Positions 54,874 through 63,779 of a DNA stretch of 64,000 nt are shown here, piece by piece. The DNA comes from Ruminococcus sp. AF41-9 (GTDB lineage: Bacteria > Bacillota > Clostridia > Lachnospirales > Lachnospiraceae). Every line of letters begins with the position of its first letter. Position 1 is the first letter of the stretch. The stretch is from positions 50,204 through 114,203 of the forward strand of contig NZ_QUDO01000007.1 of NCBI RefSeq assembly GCF_003477525.1, read 5' to 3'. Both the position numbers and the translations under genes were made by a program. The notes beneath the pieces were generated by a model. That model was not told the origin of the DNA and made no database searches. It saw nothing but the letters and a program-made list of their open reading frames with translations.

Positions 54874-56577
54874 ATGAAAAGAAATAATATCCCTTTAAAT
54901 ATCAGGGAAAAAAACAATTCAAAAATCAGTCTTTTGTGTTCTATCGTTGTACTCGCCGTGCTCTTTCTTCTTGTATATCAGATTGATTATTCGCTGATTC
55001 GCAAACCGCAGAAAGAAGCCTCAGAAGCAACTACACTGGAGCAGCAAGAGTCTGAAGATGCCTCCGCAGCTCCGGAAATTTCCACAGCTACTGTGATCGC
55101 AGTGGGAGATAATCTTTATCACAGCATGCTCTATCAGTCCGGAGAAACTGATTCCGGTGCCTGGAATTATGATCAGATTTATGCAAACGTTCTGGATGAG
55201 ATCCAGGCGGCAGATATTGCGATGATCGATCAGGAAACAGTATTTGCGCCAAGCCATGATAATGTCAGTTCCTATCCACTATTTGCCACACCCGAAGAAG
55301 TAGGTGATGCCATTATCAAAGCCGGTTTCAATGTTGTGGAATCTGCTACCAATCACATGGATGATTATGGTTATGATTATCTGAAATCCACACTGGACTT
55401 CTGGAGCAGTAATTATCCGGATATTCCGGTGCTCGGTATCCATGCGACTCAGGACGATGCAGATACTGTAAAAGTAAAAGAAGTCAACGGAATCAAAGTC
55501 GCATTTCTGGATTATACATATGGAACTAACGGCTCCGGCACAGGAGACGGTAATGACTATATGATCGATATTTTTGATAAAGACAAAGTTTCTGCCATGA
55601 TCCAGAAAGCCAAAGAAGTCAGTGACTGTATCATTTTTGTTGCACACTGGGGTGCGGAAGACGAAACCATGCCAAATGAATATGAAAAGCAATGGTCAGC
55701 ATTCCTGATGGAACAGGGAGTTGACGTTATTATCGGCGGACATCCTCATGTGCTTCAGCCTTACGGGCGCCTTTCTGATGATCAGGGGCACAGTACATTG
55801 GTTTTTTATTCTCTGGGAAATTTCGTTTCTACTCAGGAAGAACTTCCGGAACTACTCGAAGGCATGGCAGGTTTTACGATTCAAAAATCCACACTCAATG
55901 GCGAAAGTACCATAGAAATCCTTTCTCCGGAAATCAGACCTATGGTCATGCATTATAATTATAATACCGGCGAATACGGACCTTATATGCTGGAAGATTA
56001 TACAGAAGATCTCGCATCTCAGCACAGTGTACGGGATGTGCTGGGCGATGAATTTACGCTCGCTGCTTTGCAGGCAAAATTTCAGGAAATCATGTCCATG
56101 AATGTAAAGCCTTCCACAAATACGAATCTTCTAAATGTGAAATTTGACTGGGAAGGAAACATGATTGACAAAACGACCGGCGATGTCGTTGAGGATACGG
56201 AATCCATCCATTCCTGGGAATATACAGCCTCTTCTGATTCTTCTGATTCGGCAGGTGACGGCTCCGACAACAGTTCGGATAGCGCTTCGAGTGACGGCAG
56301 CTATGATAATGAAACTGACAGCAGTTATGACGGAAGCAGTGACAGTTATGATTCTTCTTATGACAGCAGTTCCTATGATTCCGGATATGACAGTTCCGGT
56401 TATGACAGTGGATATGACGACAATAGTTATGACAGCAGCTATGATAGCAGTTACGATAACAGTTCTTATGACGATGGCAGCTATGATGGCAGTTACGATG
56501 ACAGTTCTTATGATGACAGTAATTACGACGACAGTTACGATGGCAGCTATGACAGCAACTACGATGAGAACTATTAA
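54874..56577 (+). CDS. CapA/PgsA-like protein with Ser-Tyr-Asp repeat tail
   Basis: 567 residues. One N-terminal membrane anchor (SLLCSIVVLAVLFLLVY, about 19-35), then a CapA (poly-gamma-glutamate synthesis) domain of the metallophosphatase fold: AVGDNLYHS, ESATNHMDDYG, VAHWGAE and IGGHPHVLQP. The last 115 residues are a low-complexity tail of SYDS/SYDG/YDSG units, very acidic and tyrosine-rich, presumably exposed outside the cell. No other capsule gene is adjacent. Confidence 0.88.
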   Translation: MKRNNIPLNIREKNNSKISLLCSIVVLAVLFLLVYQIDYSLIRKPQKEASEATTLEQQESEDASAAPEISTATVIAVGDNLYHSMLYQSGETDSGAWNYDQIYANVLDEIQAADIAMIDQETVFAPSHDNVSSYPLFATPEEVGDAIIKAGFNVVESATNHMDDYGYDYLKSTLDFWSSNYPDIPVLGIHATQDDADTVKVKEVNGIKVAFLDYTYGTNGSGTGDGNDYMIDIFDKDKVSAMIQKAKEVSDCIIFVAHWGAEDETMPNEYEKQWSAFLMEQGVDVIIGGHPHVLQPYGRLSDDQGHSTLVFYSLGNFVSTQEELPELLEGMAGFTIQKSTLNGESTIEILSPEIRPMVMHYNYNTGEYGPYMLEDYTEDLASQHSVRDVLGDEFTLAALQAKFQEIMSMNVKPSTNTNLLNVKFDWEGNMIDKTTGDVVEDTESIHSWEYTASSDSSDSAGDGSDNSSDSASSDGSYDNETDSSYDGSSDSYDSSYDSSSYDSGYDSSGYDSGYDDNSYDSSYDSSYDNSSYDDGSYDGSYDDSSYDDSNYDDSYDGSYDSNYDENY

Positions 56578-56615
56578 GAGATGGAAGCATTAAAACCAAG
56601 AGGTAAAACTATCTG

Positions 56616-56667
56616 AAAAAAGCAGGATATGACACAGCCAGTCTGTTGTGTGATACCCTGCTTTTTG
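56616..56667. terminator. Convergent terminator between CapA-like gene and tatD
   Basis: AAAAAAGCAGG pairs with CCTGCTTTTT, with a further GACACA/TGTGTG pairing inside. A/T flanks on both sides suit termination from either direction. Confidence 0.8.
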
Positions 56668-56743
56668 CATTGATATTATTGTTTTGTATTGATATTCTTG
56701 TTTCAACTCACAGTCGGAATTTTGATTTTCTCATCCTGAATGA

Positions 56744-57517
56744 TCAGATTCCAAGTAATGTCCGTGCATTTTCTCTTGTGACAGAAATTACCTCCTCTTC
56801 TGTCACTTCCTTCAGTTCTGCGATCATCCGCACCACATATGGCAGATTCAGAGATGAATTTCTTTTTCCTCTGTTTGGCTTCGGAGCCAGATATGGGCTG
56901 TCTGTTTCCAGAACGATCTGGGAAAGCGGGGCATATTTTACAACTTCCTTTAATTTTTTTGCATTTTCGAAAGTAACCACTCCGCCGATTCCCAGGTAAA
57001 GTCCCATTTTCAGGTATTCTGCCGCGATTTCCTTACTGTAGGAAAAGCAATGAATGATCCCGCCATACATTCCACCGTTCATATATTCTCTGATAATGTT
57101 CAGGGTATCCTCTGCCGCATCTCTGCTGTGGATCATAAACGGCATTTTTTCTTCTCTGGCAATATCAAGCTGCGCGCGGAACATTTTCTGCTGAATTTCA
57201 TGTTCTTCTTTTTCTTTATGCCAGTAATAATCCAGCCCGATTTCTCCGATTGCTACCATCTTATCCAGATGGGAAAGTCTGCGAATTTCATCCAGAGTTT
57301 CCTGTGTCATTTTGTCCGCATCATCCGGATGAACACCCACAGCCCCATACACAAACGGATATTTTTCCATCAATGCCACGGTGTTCTGCAGTCCGTCTAT
57401 GGATGCACAGACATTGACTACTTTCTCAATTCCGTTTGGCTGCAAAGATTCCAGAAGTTCTTCTCTGTCTGCGTCAAAAGCCTCATCATCATAATGTGCA
57501 TGTGTATCTAAGATCAT
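56744..57517 (-). CDS. tatD: TatD family metal-dependent deoxyribonuclease
   Basis: 257 residues. Metal ligands in DTHAHYDDEAF, GEIGLDYY, MIHSRDA, HCFS and ETDSPYLAPKPNRGKRN are all present. 3'-5' exonuclease, possibly in DNA repair. In many Firmicutes the gene sits next to metG; here metG is 2 kb away with Moco genes between. Confidence 0.95.
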   Translation of the reverse strand: MILDTHAHYDDEAFDADREELLESLQPNGIEKVVNVCASIDGLQNTVALMEKYPFVYGAVGVHPDDADKMTQETLDEIRRLSHLDKMVAIGEIGLDYYWHKEKEEHEIQQKMFRAQLDIAREEKMPFMIHSRDAAEDTLNIIREYMNGGMYGGIIHCFSYSKEIAAEYLKMGLYLGIGGVVTFENAKKLKEVVKYAPLSQIVLETDSPYLAPKPNRGKRNSSLNLPYVVRMIAELKEVTEEEVISVTRENARTLLGI

Positions 57518-57694
57518 TCTTACTCTCCTATATTCATATCTCTGTTATTACTGCTTCGATCACTCAGATATATTTATATGATGTCAGGTTCAGAAAACAT
57601 TTTATCCCTGTCCTGATATCCTTATATTGTCTTCGCAATCCGGCAATAACGATTCCGTTTTAGTTACTGCCCACTCTGCGCACAGTAACCAGTT

Positions 57695-58129
57695 TTACTC
57701 TTCCATAATGGTCAGTTCATCTCCCGGACGGATAGTTCCTCCGTGAAGAACTCTTGTAAAAACACCCTGTTTCGGCATGATGCACTCTCCCATTTTCTTA
57801 AAGATCGCACATCCACTGTGGCATTCTTTTCCAATCTGTGTAAGTTCCAGAACCACATCATTACAGACAAATTTCGTACCGATCGGAAGCGTGGCAAAGT
57901 CAATTCCCTGCACTACCAGATTTTCTCCGAATGCTCCATCCTCTACTTCTGCTCCTCTTGCTCTAAATTCTTCAATCTTGTCAAAAGAGAGCAGGCTGAC
58001 CTGACGATGCCATTTTCCTGCATGTGCATCTCCCTGGATTCCCCAGTCTTCTTTAATCTCAATTTCCGGAACGCTTACTTTCTGAGTTCCTTTTGCTTCA
58101 CTTGTACATACTGCAATTACTTTTCCCAT
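57695..58129 (-). CDS. MOSC domain protein
   Basis: 144 residues. MOSC core with GDAHAGKWHRQVSLLS and the conserved Cys region GKECHSGCAIFKKMGEC. Such stand-alone MOSC proteins are predicted to bind molybdenum-cofactor sulfur or act in its insertion. Lies 23 bases after the MogA-like gene in the same operon. Confidence 0.92.
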   Translation of the reverse strand: MGKVIAVCTSEAKGTQKVSVPEIEIKEDWGIQGDAHAGKWHRQVSLLSFDKIEEFRARGAEVEDGAFGENLVVQGIDFATLPIGTKFVCNDVVLELTQIGKECHSGCAIFKKMGECIMPKQGVFTRVLHGGTIRPGDELTIMEE

Positions 58130-58152
58130 AAGAATAACCCTTTTTCCTTCTT

Positions 58153-58644
58153 TTATTTTCTTGCGCAGTTTCCTGCTTCACCTGTCATGATCTCAATCCC
58201 GTGTCCCAGTGCATCAATAATATACTCCAGGCTTTCCTTTACTGCCTTCGGGCTTCCCGGAAGATTGATGATAAGTGTTTTTTTGCGGATACCGGCTGTA
58301 GCACGGCTGAGCATGGCACGTTTGGTAATGGTCATACTGTACGCACGCATCGCTTCCGGAATCCCTGGTACACGTCTGTCAACAATATCCTCTGTTGCCT
58401 CCGGCATGATATCCCTCGGTGAAAATCCGGTTCCACCTGTAGTCAGGATCAGTTCTGCTGCATTGCTGTCTGCAATTTCTTTCATTCTTTCTGAAAGCAT
58501 CTGTCTGTCATCCGGCAGAATGTCCATGGATACCACTTCATATCCGTTTTTCTCCACGATCTCGCGGATTGCCGGACCGCTTAAATCTTCTCTTTCTCCA
58601 CGATATCCTGTATCGCTGGATGTAATGATCGCTACTCTTTTCAT
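58153..58644 (-). CDS. mogA: MogA/MoaB family molybdopterin adenylyltransferase
   Basis: 163 residues. TTGGTGFSPRDIMPEAT and NLPGSPKAVKESL are the family's two signatures. It adenylylates molybdopterin before metal insertion, or is the MoaB paralogue. Confidence 0.92.
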   Translation of the reverse strand: MKRVAIITSSDTGYRGEREDLSGPAIREIVEKNGYEVVSMDILPDDRQMLSERMKEIADSNAAELILTTGGTGFSPRDIMPEATEDIVDRRVPGIPEAMRAYSMTITKRAMLSRATAGIRKKTLIINLPGSPKAVKESLEYIIDALGHGIEIMTGEAGNCARK

Positions 58645-58674
58645 TTATTTTTCCTCCGCTTCGTTATCTGATTC

Positions 58675-58707
58675 GGGTCAGGCGGACAAAATCATCCGCT
58701 TCGCTAT
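58675..58707. repeat. Dispersed GCGGAT stem-loop repeat
   Basis: Reverse-oriented relative of the repeat at 38290 (GGCGGACAAAATCATCCGCTTCG), between moaC and the MogA-like gene. Confidence 0.55.
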
Positions 58708-58721
58708 TTGGTTAAAACCCA

Positions 58722-59222
58722 TTATTTCTGAGAATCACTATCGTCTCCAAAATGGAAATCTCCACTCTTTCCACCTGTTTTCTCTACCAGATGGATATTC
58801 GTCATTACCATATGTTTGTCAATTGCTTTACACATATCATAGATGGTCAGAAGTGTCACCTGAACACCTGTCAGGGCTTCCATTTCCACGCCTGTTTTTC
58901 CTTCTGTTTTAACGGTACAGAATACCCGGATGATTCCTTTTTCGCTTTCCAGTTCATAGTCTACTGCACACTTCTGGATCGGGAGTGGATGGCACATCGG
59001 AATCAGTTCTGAGGTTCTTTTTACCCCCATGATCCCGGCTACACGGGCTACCCCGAGAACATCGCCCTTTTTCACAGAGCCTTCCTGTACAGCCTCCATG
59101 ATTGCCTGACCCACATGAATCTCTCCTGTTGCAACAGCCGTTCTGTAAGTAATATTTTTACCGGAAACATCTACCATAACTGCATTTCCGTTTTCATCAA
59201 AATGATTAAATCCCTGTGACAT
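58722..59222 (-). CDS. moaC: Cyclic pyranopterin monophosphate synthase
   Basis: 166 residues from ATG 59222. Begins [31 protein letters not shown] and [23 protein letters not shown] (active-site region) are typical. Second step of molybdenum-cofactor synthesis. The ribosome site is distant (AAGGGG), so a start slightly upstream is possible. moaA and moeA are not in the window. Confidence 0.94.
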   Translation of the reverse strand: MSQGFNHFDENGNAVMVDVSGKNITYRTAVATGEIHVGQAIMEAVQEGSVKKGDVLGVARVAGIMGVKRTSELIPMCHPLPIQKCAVDYELESEKGIIRVFCTVKTEGKTGVEMEALTGVQVTLLTIYDMCKAIDKHMVMTNIHLVEKTGGKSGDFHFGDDSDSQK

Positions 59223-59249
59223 ATTTTTATAAAAATCCCCTTCCATATG

Positions 59250-59276
59250 AAAAAAGAGCATCCAGGATGCTCTTTT
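59250..59276 (-). terminator. Attenuator-like hairpin in the moaC leader
   Basis: Minus strand AAAAGAGCATCC-T-GGATGCTCTTTT, followed by a T-run, located between the moaC promoter and the start codon and beginning within about 20 bases of the expected transcription start. Confidence 0.65.
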
Positions 59277-59294
59277 CCAGATTTTCTTCTATTA

Positions 59295-59323
59295 ATTATA
59301 ACTTTTTATACAAAAAATATCAA
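59295..59323 (-). promoter_or_regulatory. moaC operon promoter
   Basis: Minus strand TTGATA (59318-59323), 17 bp, TATAAT (59295-59300). Near-consensus. Confidence 0.8.
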
Positions 59324-59418
59324 GTTTTCTGATAAATTTTTATTTATTTTTTCTACATTTCAGTTACTGTTCGCTTCGGTTCAGTAATACATTTTAAGTC
59401 ACTGTAATTTTCATCCAC

Positions 59419-59550
59419 AAAAAATGAGACTTCTGCCGCTTACCAGATATACAGCAAAAGTCTCGTTTTTTCATCACGATACGGATGGAATCTTTACCCA
59501 CCGAGATTGACGACAGCATGAAATTCTCGTGCCAGGTCCTCCCTTTATAT
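59419..59550 (-). ncRNA. Candidate stand-alone RNA of about 130 nt
   Basis: Transcript expected from the promoter at 59556-59584 to an intrinsic terminator (GAGACTTTTGCTG/CGGCAGAAGTCTC then TTTTTT, 59419-59464). Inside, CGAGA/TCTCG and CACGA/TCGTG pairings are possible. A 41-codon frame starting at an ATG within it has no ribosome site at the right distance. I could not match it to a riboswitch class; it may be an sRNA or an uncharacterised leader. Confidence 0.55.
59426..59464 (-). terminator. Intrinsic terminator of the candidate RNA
   Basis: Thirteen-base arms with one bulge and a run of six T on the minus strand; T-rich on the other side too. Confidence 0.75.
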
Positions 59551-59555
59551 AATTA

Positions 59556-59584
59556 ACTATATCTTTCGTGACGGGATTTGTCAA
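59556..59584 (-). promoter_or_regulatory. Strong promoter for the candidate RNA
   Basis: Minus strand TTGACA (59579-59584), 17 bp, TATAGT (59556-59561). Confidence 0.8.
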
Positions 59585-59687
59585 GGCTATAATATCAATT
59601 ATTTGTAGAATTTTGTCAGCGTTGTGATTATTCACTTTTTCCGGACAGTACGCTATTTATCTGTCATTTTTGTTCCTGTCATAAAAT

Positions 59688-59736
59688 TACATCCCCTGTG
59701 CTCTTTTTCAGAGGGAGCACAGGGGATGTGTATTTT
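59688..59736 (-). terminator. Terminator downstream of metG
   Basis: ACATCCCCTGTGCTC pairs perfectly with GAGCACAGGGGATGT around an 11-base loop. Confidence 0.8.
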
Positions 59737-59747
59737 TTAACAACTAA

Positions 59748-59779
59748 CGAAGCGGATGATTTTGTCCGTCTGACCTGAT
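59748..59779. repeat. Dispersed GCGGAT stem-loop repeat
   Basis: CGAAGCGGATGATTTTGTCC-GTCTGACCTGAT, directly at the metG stop codon; same family as 38290. Confidence 0.55.
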
Positions 59780-59781
59780 AA

Positions 59782-61739
59782 TCAGCAGATTTCTGCTCCT
59801 GCCGGCATTTCTTTTTCCGGTACCATCAGGGAAAGGTTTCCGTCTGCATCTTCTGCACAGAGAATCATTCCTTCGCTGAGTACTCCGGCAAGTTTGGCTG
59901 GTTTGAGGTTGGTTACTACCATGACTCTCTTGCCTACCATTTCTTCTGCACTGTAGTGTGCTTTGATTCCGGATACAATCTGGCGTACCTGGCTGCCGAT
60001 CTGTACCTGTGAGCAGAGAAGTTTTTTGGATTTTTTCACTTCTTCGCATTTGATGATCTTACCAACCTGGAACTGGAGTTTACCGAAATCTTCGAATGTG
60101 ATCTCTGGTTTTGCTTCGATGTCGATCACGTCTTCGTTCTCTTCTTTTGCAGGCTCTTCAGCTTTTGGCGGATGAAGTTCTGCTACTTTTGCCATTACCT
60201 CTTTGAGGTCAAGACGGGCGAAAAGGATCTCCGGTTTCTCAGTTACTTTGCTGCCTGACGGATAGAGACCGAATGTTTTGAGATCTTCTAATTCTCTGTC
60301 CTGTGCATTTAACTGAGCAAGGATTCTCTCTGTTGTCTCCGGCATAAAGGATTTCAGCAGAGTTGCACCGATGCAGATTCCCTCAACAAGGTTGTAAAGA
60401 ACAGTTGCAAGGCGGTCTTTCTTCTCTTCCTCTTTTGCAAGTGCCCATGGCATTGTTTCATCGATGTATTTGTTGCAGCGTTTGAAGATTGTGAATACTT
60501 CTGTCATTGCATCTGCTACACGAAGTTTGTCCATTTTTTCGTTTACTTTTGCAGGTACGGAAAGGATGAAGTTCTTAAGATCATCATCTACCGGCTCTGT
60601 TACACCTTTGTTCTCTACAACGCCACCGAAGTATTTGTTGGACATGGAGATAGTACGGTTTACAAGGTTTCCGAGGGTATTTGCAAGCTCAGAGTTGAGA
60701 CGCTCTACCATCAGTTCCCATGTAATGACGCCATCGTTCTCGAATGGCATTTCGTGAAGTACGAAGTAGCGGACTGCATCTACACCGAAGAAGTCTACCA
60801 ACTCATCTGCGTAGATTACGTTTCCTTTGGACTTACTCATCTTGCCATCGCCCTGAAGGAGCCACGGATGTCCGAATACCTGTTTCGGGAGCGGCAGATC
60901 CAGTGACATCAGGAAGATTGGCCAGTAGATGGTATGGAAACGGATGATGTCTTTTCCGATCAGATGCAGGTCTGCAGGCCAGAGTTTGTTGAACTGTTCT
61001 GTGCTTTCGCCATCGCAGTCGTAGCCGATTCCTGTGATGTAGTTTGTGAGGGCGTCAAGCCATACATATACAACATGTTTCGGGTCAAAGTCTACCGGGA
61101 TTCCCCATTTGAAGGATGTTCTGGATACGCAGAGGTCCTGAAGTCCCGGGAGAAGGAAGTTGTTCATCATCTCGTTCTTACGGGACTCCGGCTGGATGAA
61201 ATCCGGGTGGGTGTTGATGTAGTCGATGAGTTTGTCAGCGTATTTGCTCATTTTGAAGAAGTATGCTTCTTCTTTTGCAGGTACACATGGGCGGCCGCAA
61301 TCAGGCATTTGCCGTCTACGAGCTGGGACTCTGTGAAGAAGGATTCGCATGGTGTGCAGTACATTCCTTCGTAGTGTCCTTTGTAGATGTCGCCTTTTGC
61401 GTACATTTTTTTGAAGATTTTCTTGACCTGTTTTTCGTGGTCTTCGTCTGTGGTTCTGATGAATTTGTCATAGGATGTGTTCATCAGATCCCAGATTCTT
61501 TTGATCTCGCCGGATACGTTGTCTACGAATTCTTTTGGAGTGATTCCGGCTTCTTCTGCTTTTAATTCGATTTTCTGACCGTGTTCATCGGTTCCTGTCT
61601 GGAAGAATACGTCGTAGCCCTGCTGGCGTTTGTAGCGGGCGATGGCGTCGGCTAAAACTACCTCGTAGGTGTTGCCGATGTGCGGTTTGCCTGAAGTGTA
61701 GGCAATCGCGGTGGTAATGTAATATTTCTGTTTTTCCAT
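59782..61739 (-). CDS. metG: Methionyl-tRNA synthetase, frameshifted
   Basis: About 652 residues. N-terminal Rossmann half with HIGNTYEVVLADAIARY (HIGH-like), CTPCESFF and CPDCGRPC zinc knuckles, KMSKSKGNVIYADEL (KMSKS), and a C-terminal tRNA-binding domain (FGKLQFQVGKIIKCEEVKKSKKLL). The frame breaks at 61301-61310, where a zinc-knuckle CCC appears as CC (DGKC|PDCGR). metG is normally essential, so a sequencing indel is the best explanation unless a second copy exists. Controlled by the upstream T-box. Confidence 0.93.
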
Positions 61740-61782
61740 GGTTTGTTGTCTCCTTTTTTGAGTGTGGACGATTAAGGGAAAT

Positions 61783-62075
61783 AAAAAAACGTCTCCTCAG
61801 ATTATCTGAGAAGACGAGATTTACCCGTGTTACCACTTCTGTTCGTTTCCGGGCTCGCGCGGGGAAACCTTGGGAGGTACGTTGTGATACCTCTACGCTG
61901 TAACAGGCGTGCCTGTCGCTGCCTAAAGCTGTTGACTCTCAGCAGTGCCTCTCAGAAGCCATCTTCGATCTGCTCCTTGCCTATCCCTCTCAGCCTTGGA
62001 ATCTGTCTATTGTGATTCACGGGGATTTCTCTGTAATGCGGTCTGCAAATGTACTCTCTTCTTCAATGAGTTTGT
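61783..62075 (-). promoter_or_regulatory. T-box leader of metG
   Basis: Minus strand leader with an AGAGAGTA...AGAGAAATCC stem I start, GAAGATGG as the likely Met specifier region, the T-box sequence GTGGTAACACGGG (61821-61840) and the terminator CGTCTTCTCAGAT/ATCTGAGGAGACG (61790-61816) with seven T. Uncharged tRNA-Met would favour antitermination. Confidence 0.9.
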
Positions 62076-62229
62076 GTTATTTCATAACAGCGGTTCGTTC
62101 TGTAATTGTAGAACGCTGTTGGTTATAGGAAATAGTTATTTCCTGTTATAGGGAAAATATAGCACATTTCGGTGGGTTTGTAAACCCACATTGAAGCCGC
62201 TTATCTTTATAATATTTTCAGATAACATC

Positions 62230-62292
62230 TTGACAATTTCAATCAAGTATTGTATAGTAGCAATATCAGTAATGATTATTGTTATTAAATAA
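62230..62292 (+). promoter_or_regulatory. perR promoter and operator-like motif
   Basis: TTGACA (62230-62235), 17 bp, TATAGT (62253-62258), then CAGTAATGATTATTGTTATTAA from 62267. The same motif follows the rubrerythrin promoter, suggesting PerR/Fur autoregulation. Confidence 0.75.
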
Positions 62293-62326
62293 TTATCTGT
62301 TGACAAACAGAGAAGGGAGGAATACC

Positions 62327-62761
62327 ATGGCGACACTGAAGTACAGCCGTCAGAGAGAATCTATTAAAGAATTTCTGCGAAGCAGGACAGATCATCCCAC
62401 TGCTGATGTGGTATATGAGAATATGAAGCTTATCTACCCGAATATCAGCCTCGGCACGGTATATCGCAACTTATCTCTGCTGGCTGATCTTGGAGAGATC
62501 AAGAAGCTTTCCTCTTTTGCCGGAGCAGACCATTTCGATGGACGAACCGAGCGGCACTGCCATTTTATGTGCACCAGATGCGAACGGATCATAGATCTGG
62601 AAAGTGAGGGAATCCATCATATCATGGAGCTTGCCGGTGAGAACTTTGGCGGGAAAATTACTGATTACAGTGCAAGATTCTTTGGACTGTGCGAGGATTG
62701 TCTGAAAGAACTTGAAAATGATAAGAAAGATTTTCAGAAAACTGTTAATAATAAAAAATAG
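62327..62761 (+). CDS. perR: PerR/Fur family metal-dependent repressor
   Basis: 144 residues. Winged helix with HPTADVVYENMKLIYPNISLGTVYRNLSLLADLGEI (about 22-57), regulatory-metal region FDGRTERHCHFMC and two CxxC zinc pairs (CTRC, CEDC). The D/HxH pattern and the downstream rubrerythrin favour peroxide sensing (PerR) over iron sensing. GGGAGG precedes ATG 62327. Confidence 0.88.
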   Translation: MATLKYSRQRESIKEFLRSRTDHPTADVVYENMKLIYPNISLGTVYRNLSLLADLGEIKKLSSFAGADHFDGRTERHCHFMCTRCERIIDLESEGIHHIMELAGENFGGKITDYSARFFGLCEDCLKELENDKKDFQKTVNNKK

Positions 62762-62781
62762 CAAAAAAATCAAAATAAAAC

Positions 62782-62849
62782 TTGACTTTTTATATCAAGT
62801 ATGGTAATCTTAAATCGTAGAAAACAGTAATGATTACTATTATTAATAA
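62782..62849 (+). promoter_or_regulatory. Rubrerythrin promoter with PerR-like operator
   Basis: TTGACT (62782-62787), 17 bp, TAATCT (62805-62810), then CAGTAATGATTACTATTATTAA from 62825, nearly identical to the perR site. A 140-base leader with no gene follows. Confidence 0.7.
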
Positions 62850-62986
62850 ATCATCAGACAGTTTTCTCAAAGCTGACAATAAATAATCAGCAAAAGCAAT
62901 TAACACAAAACAACCGAATGCCATCCATATAAATTTTCTACCGGCATTCCAGTAATATATCATTAAGAGAAAAGGAGATTTTAATT

Positions 62987-63532
62987 ATGACAAAATGGGT
63001 ATGCAGTGTATGTGGTTATGTTTATGAAGGTGAGAACGCTCCGGAAGTCTGTCCAGTATGTAAAGCACCAGCAGACAAATTCATCAAACAGGGCGATGAA
63101 ATGACATGGGCTGCTGAGCACGTTGTAGGTGTTGCTCAGGGTGTCAGCGAAGACATCATTGAAGATTTAAGAGCAAACTTCCAGGGTGAATGCTCCGAAG
63201 TTGGTATGTATCTTGCAATGGCAAGAGTTGCTCACAGAGAAGGATATCCGGAAGTTGGTTTATACTATGAAAAAGCAGCTTACGAAGAAGCAGAACACGC
63301 TGCTAAATTCGCTGAATTATTAGGTGAAGTTGTAACAGACAGCACAAAGAAAAACCTTCAGATGCGTGTAGAAGCCGAGAACGGTGCTACTGCTGGTAAA
63401 GTTGACCTTGCTAAACGTGCAAAAGCAGCTAACCTTGACGCTATCCATGACACCGTTCATGAAATGGCTCGTGACGAAGCAAGACATGGAAAAGCATTCG
63501 CTGGTCTGCTTAAGAGATACTTTGGAGAATAA
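62987..63532 (+). CDS. rbr: Reverse rubrerythrin
   Basis: 181 residues with the rubredoxin domain at the N-terminus ([10 protein letters not shown]...CPVCKAPAD) and a four-helix diiron domain after it ([38 protein letters not shown]). This domain order is the reverse type of anaerobes, an NADH-linked peroxide and oxygen reductase. AAGGAG precedes the ATG. Probably PerR-controlled. Confidence 0.95.
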   Translation: MTKWVCSVCGYVYEGENAPEVCPVCKAPADKFIKQGDEMTWAAEHVVGVAQGVSEDIIEDLRANFQGECSEVGMYLAMARVAHREGYPEVGLYYEKAAYEEAEHAAKFAELLGEVVTDSTKKNLQMRVEAENGATAGKVDLAKRAKAANLDAIHDTVHEMARDEARHGKAFAGLLKRYFGE

Positions 63533-63550
63533 TTTCATAACAGGTATTTT

Positions 63551-63586
63551 AAAAGAGAGAACCGATTTTTCGGCTCTCTCTTTTTT
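63551..63586 (+). terminator. Terminator of rubrerythrin gene
   Basis: AAAAGAGAGAACCGA-TTTT-TCGGCTCTCTCTTTTTT, 18 bases after the stop codon. Confidence 0.85.
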
Positions 63587-63612
63587 ACTTCATCAACAAT
63601 CTAGTGAATTAA

Positions 63613-63779
63613 AAACTTTATCCTCACACGACTGAAGTCGCGTGCTTCCAGACGCTTTAGGCGTCAGACTGAATATCGGCGGATACGCCTGTAACTTAGG
63701 TGCGCAGTTATGCGTATTTCCCATGCCGGATATGGCTGGTTCCCACATTACAGGTAGTCCGCTGTATATCTGTCTGTAT
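63613..63779 (-). ncRNA. Probable omega RNA/right end of an IS200/IS605-type element
   Basis: Directly after the tnpB stop, ending in a CACGCGACTTCAGTCGTG hairpin (63625-63643), as in TnpB guide-RNA scaffolds. The guide would be the DNA beyond the hairpin, toward the rubrerythrin terminator. Exact ends are not determined. Confidence 0.55.

Noticed and set aside
56090..56599. A 169-codon His/Cys/Asn-rich minus-strand frame, metallothionein-like at first sight
   Set aside because: It is the antisense of the Ser-Tyr-Asp repeat tail; the composition follows from the repeat.
59380..59507. 41-codon frame inside the candidate RNA
   Set aside because: The AGG-rich ribosome-like site is about 18 bases from the ATG and the frame runs through the terminator; coding is unlikely.
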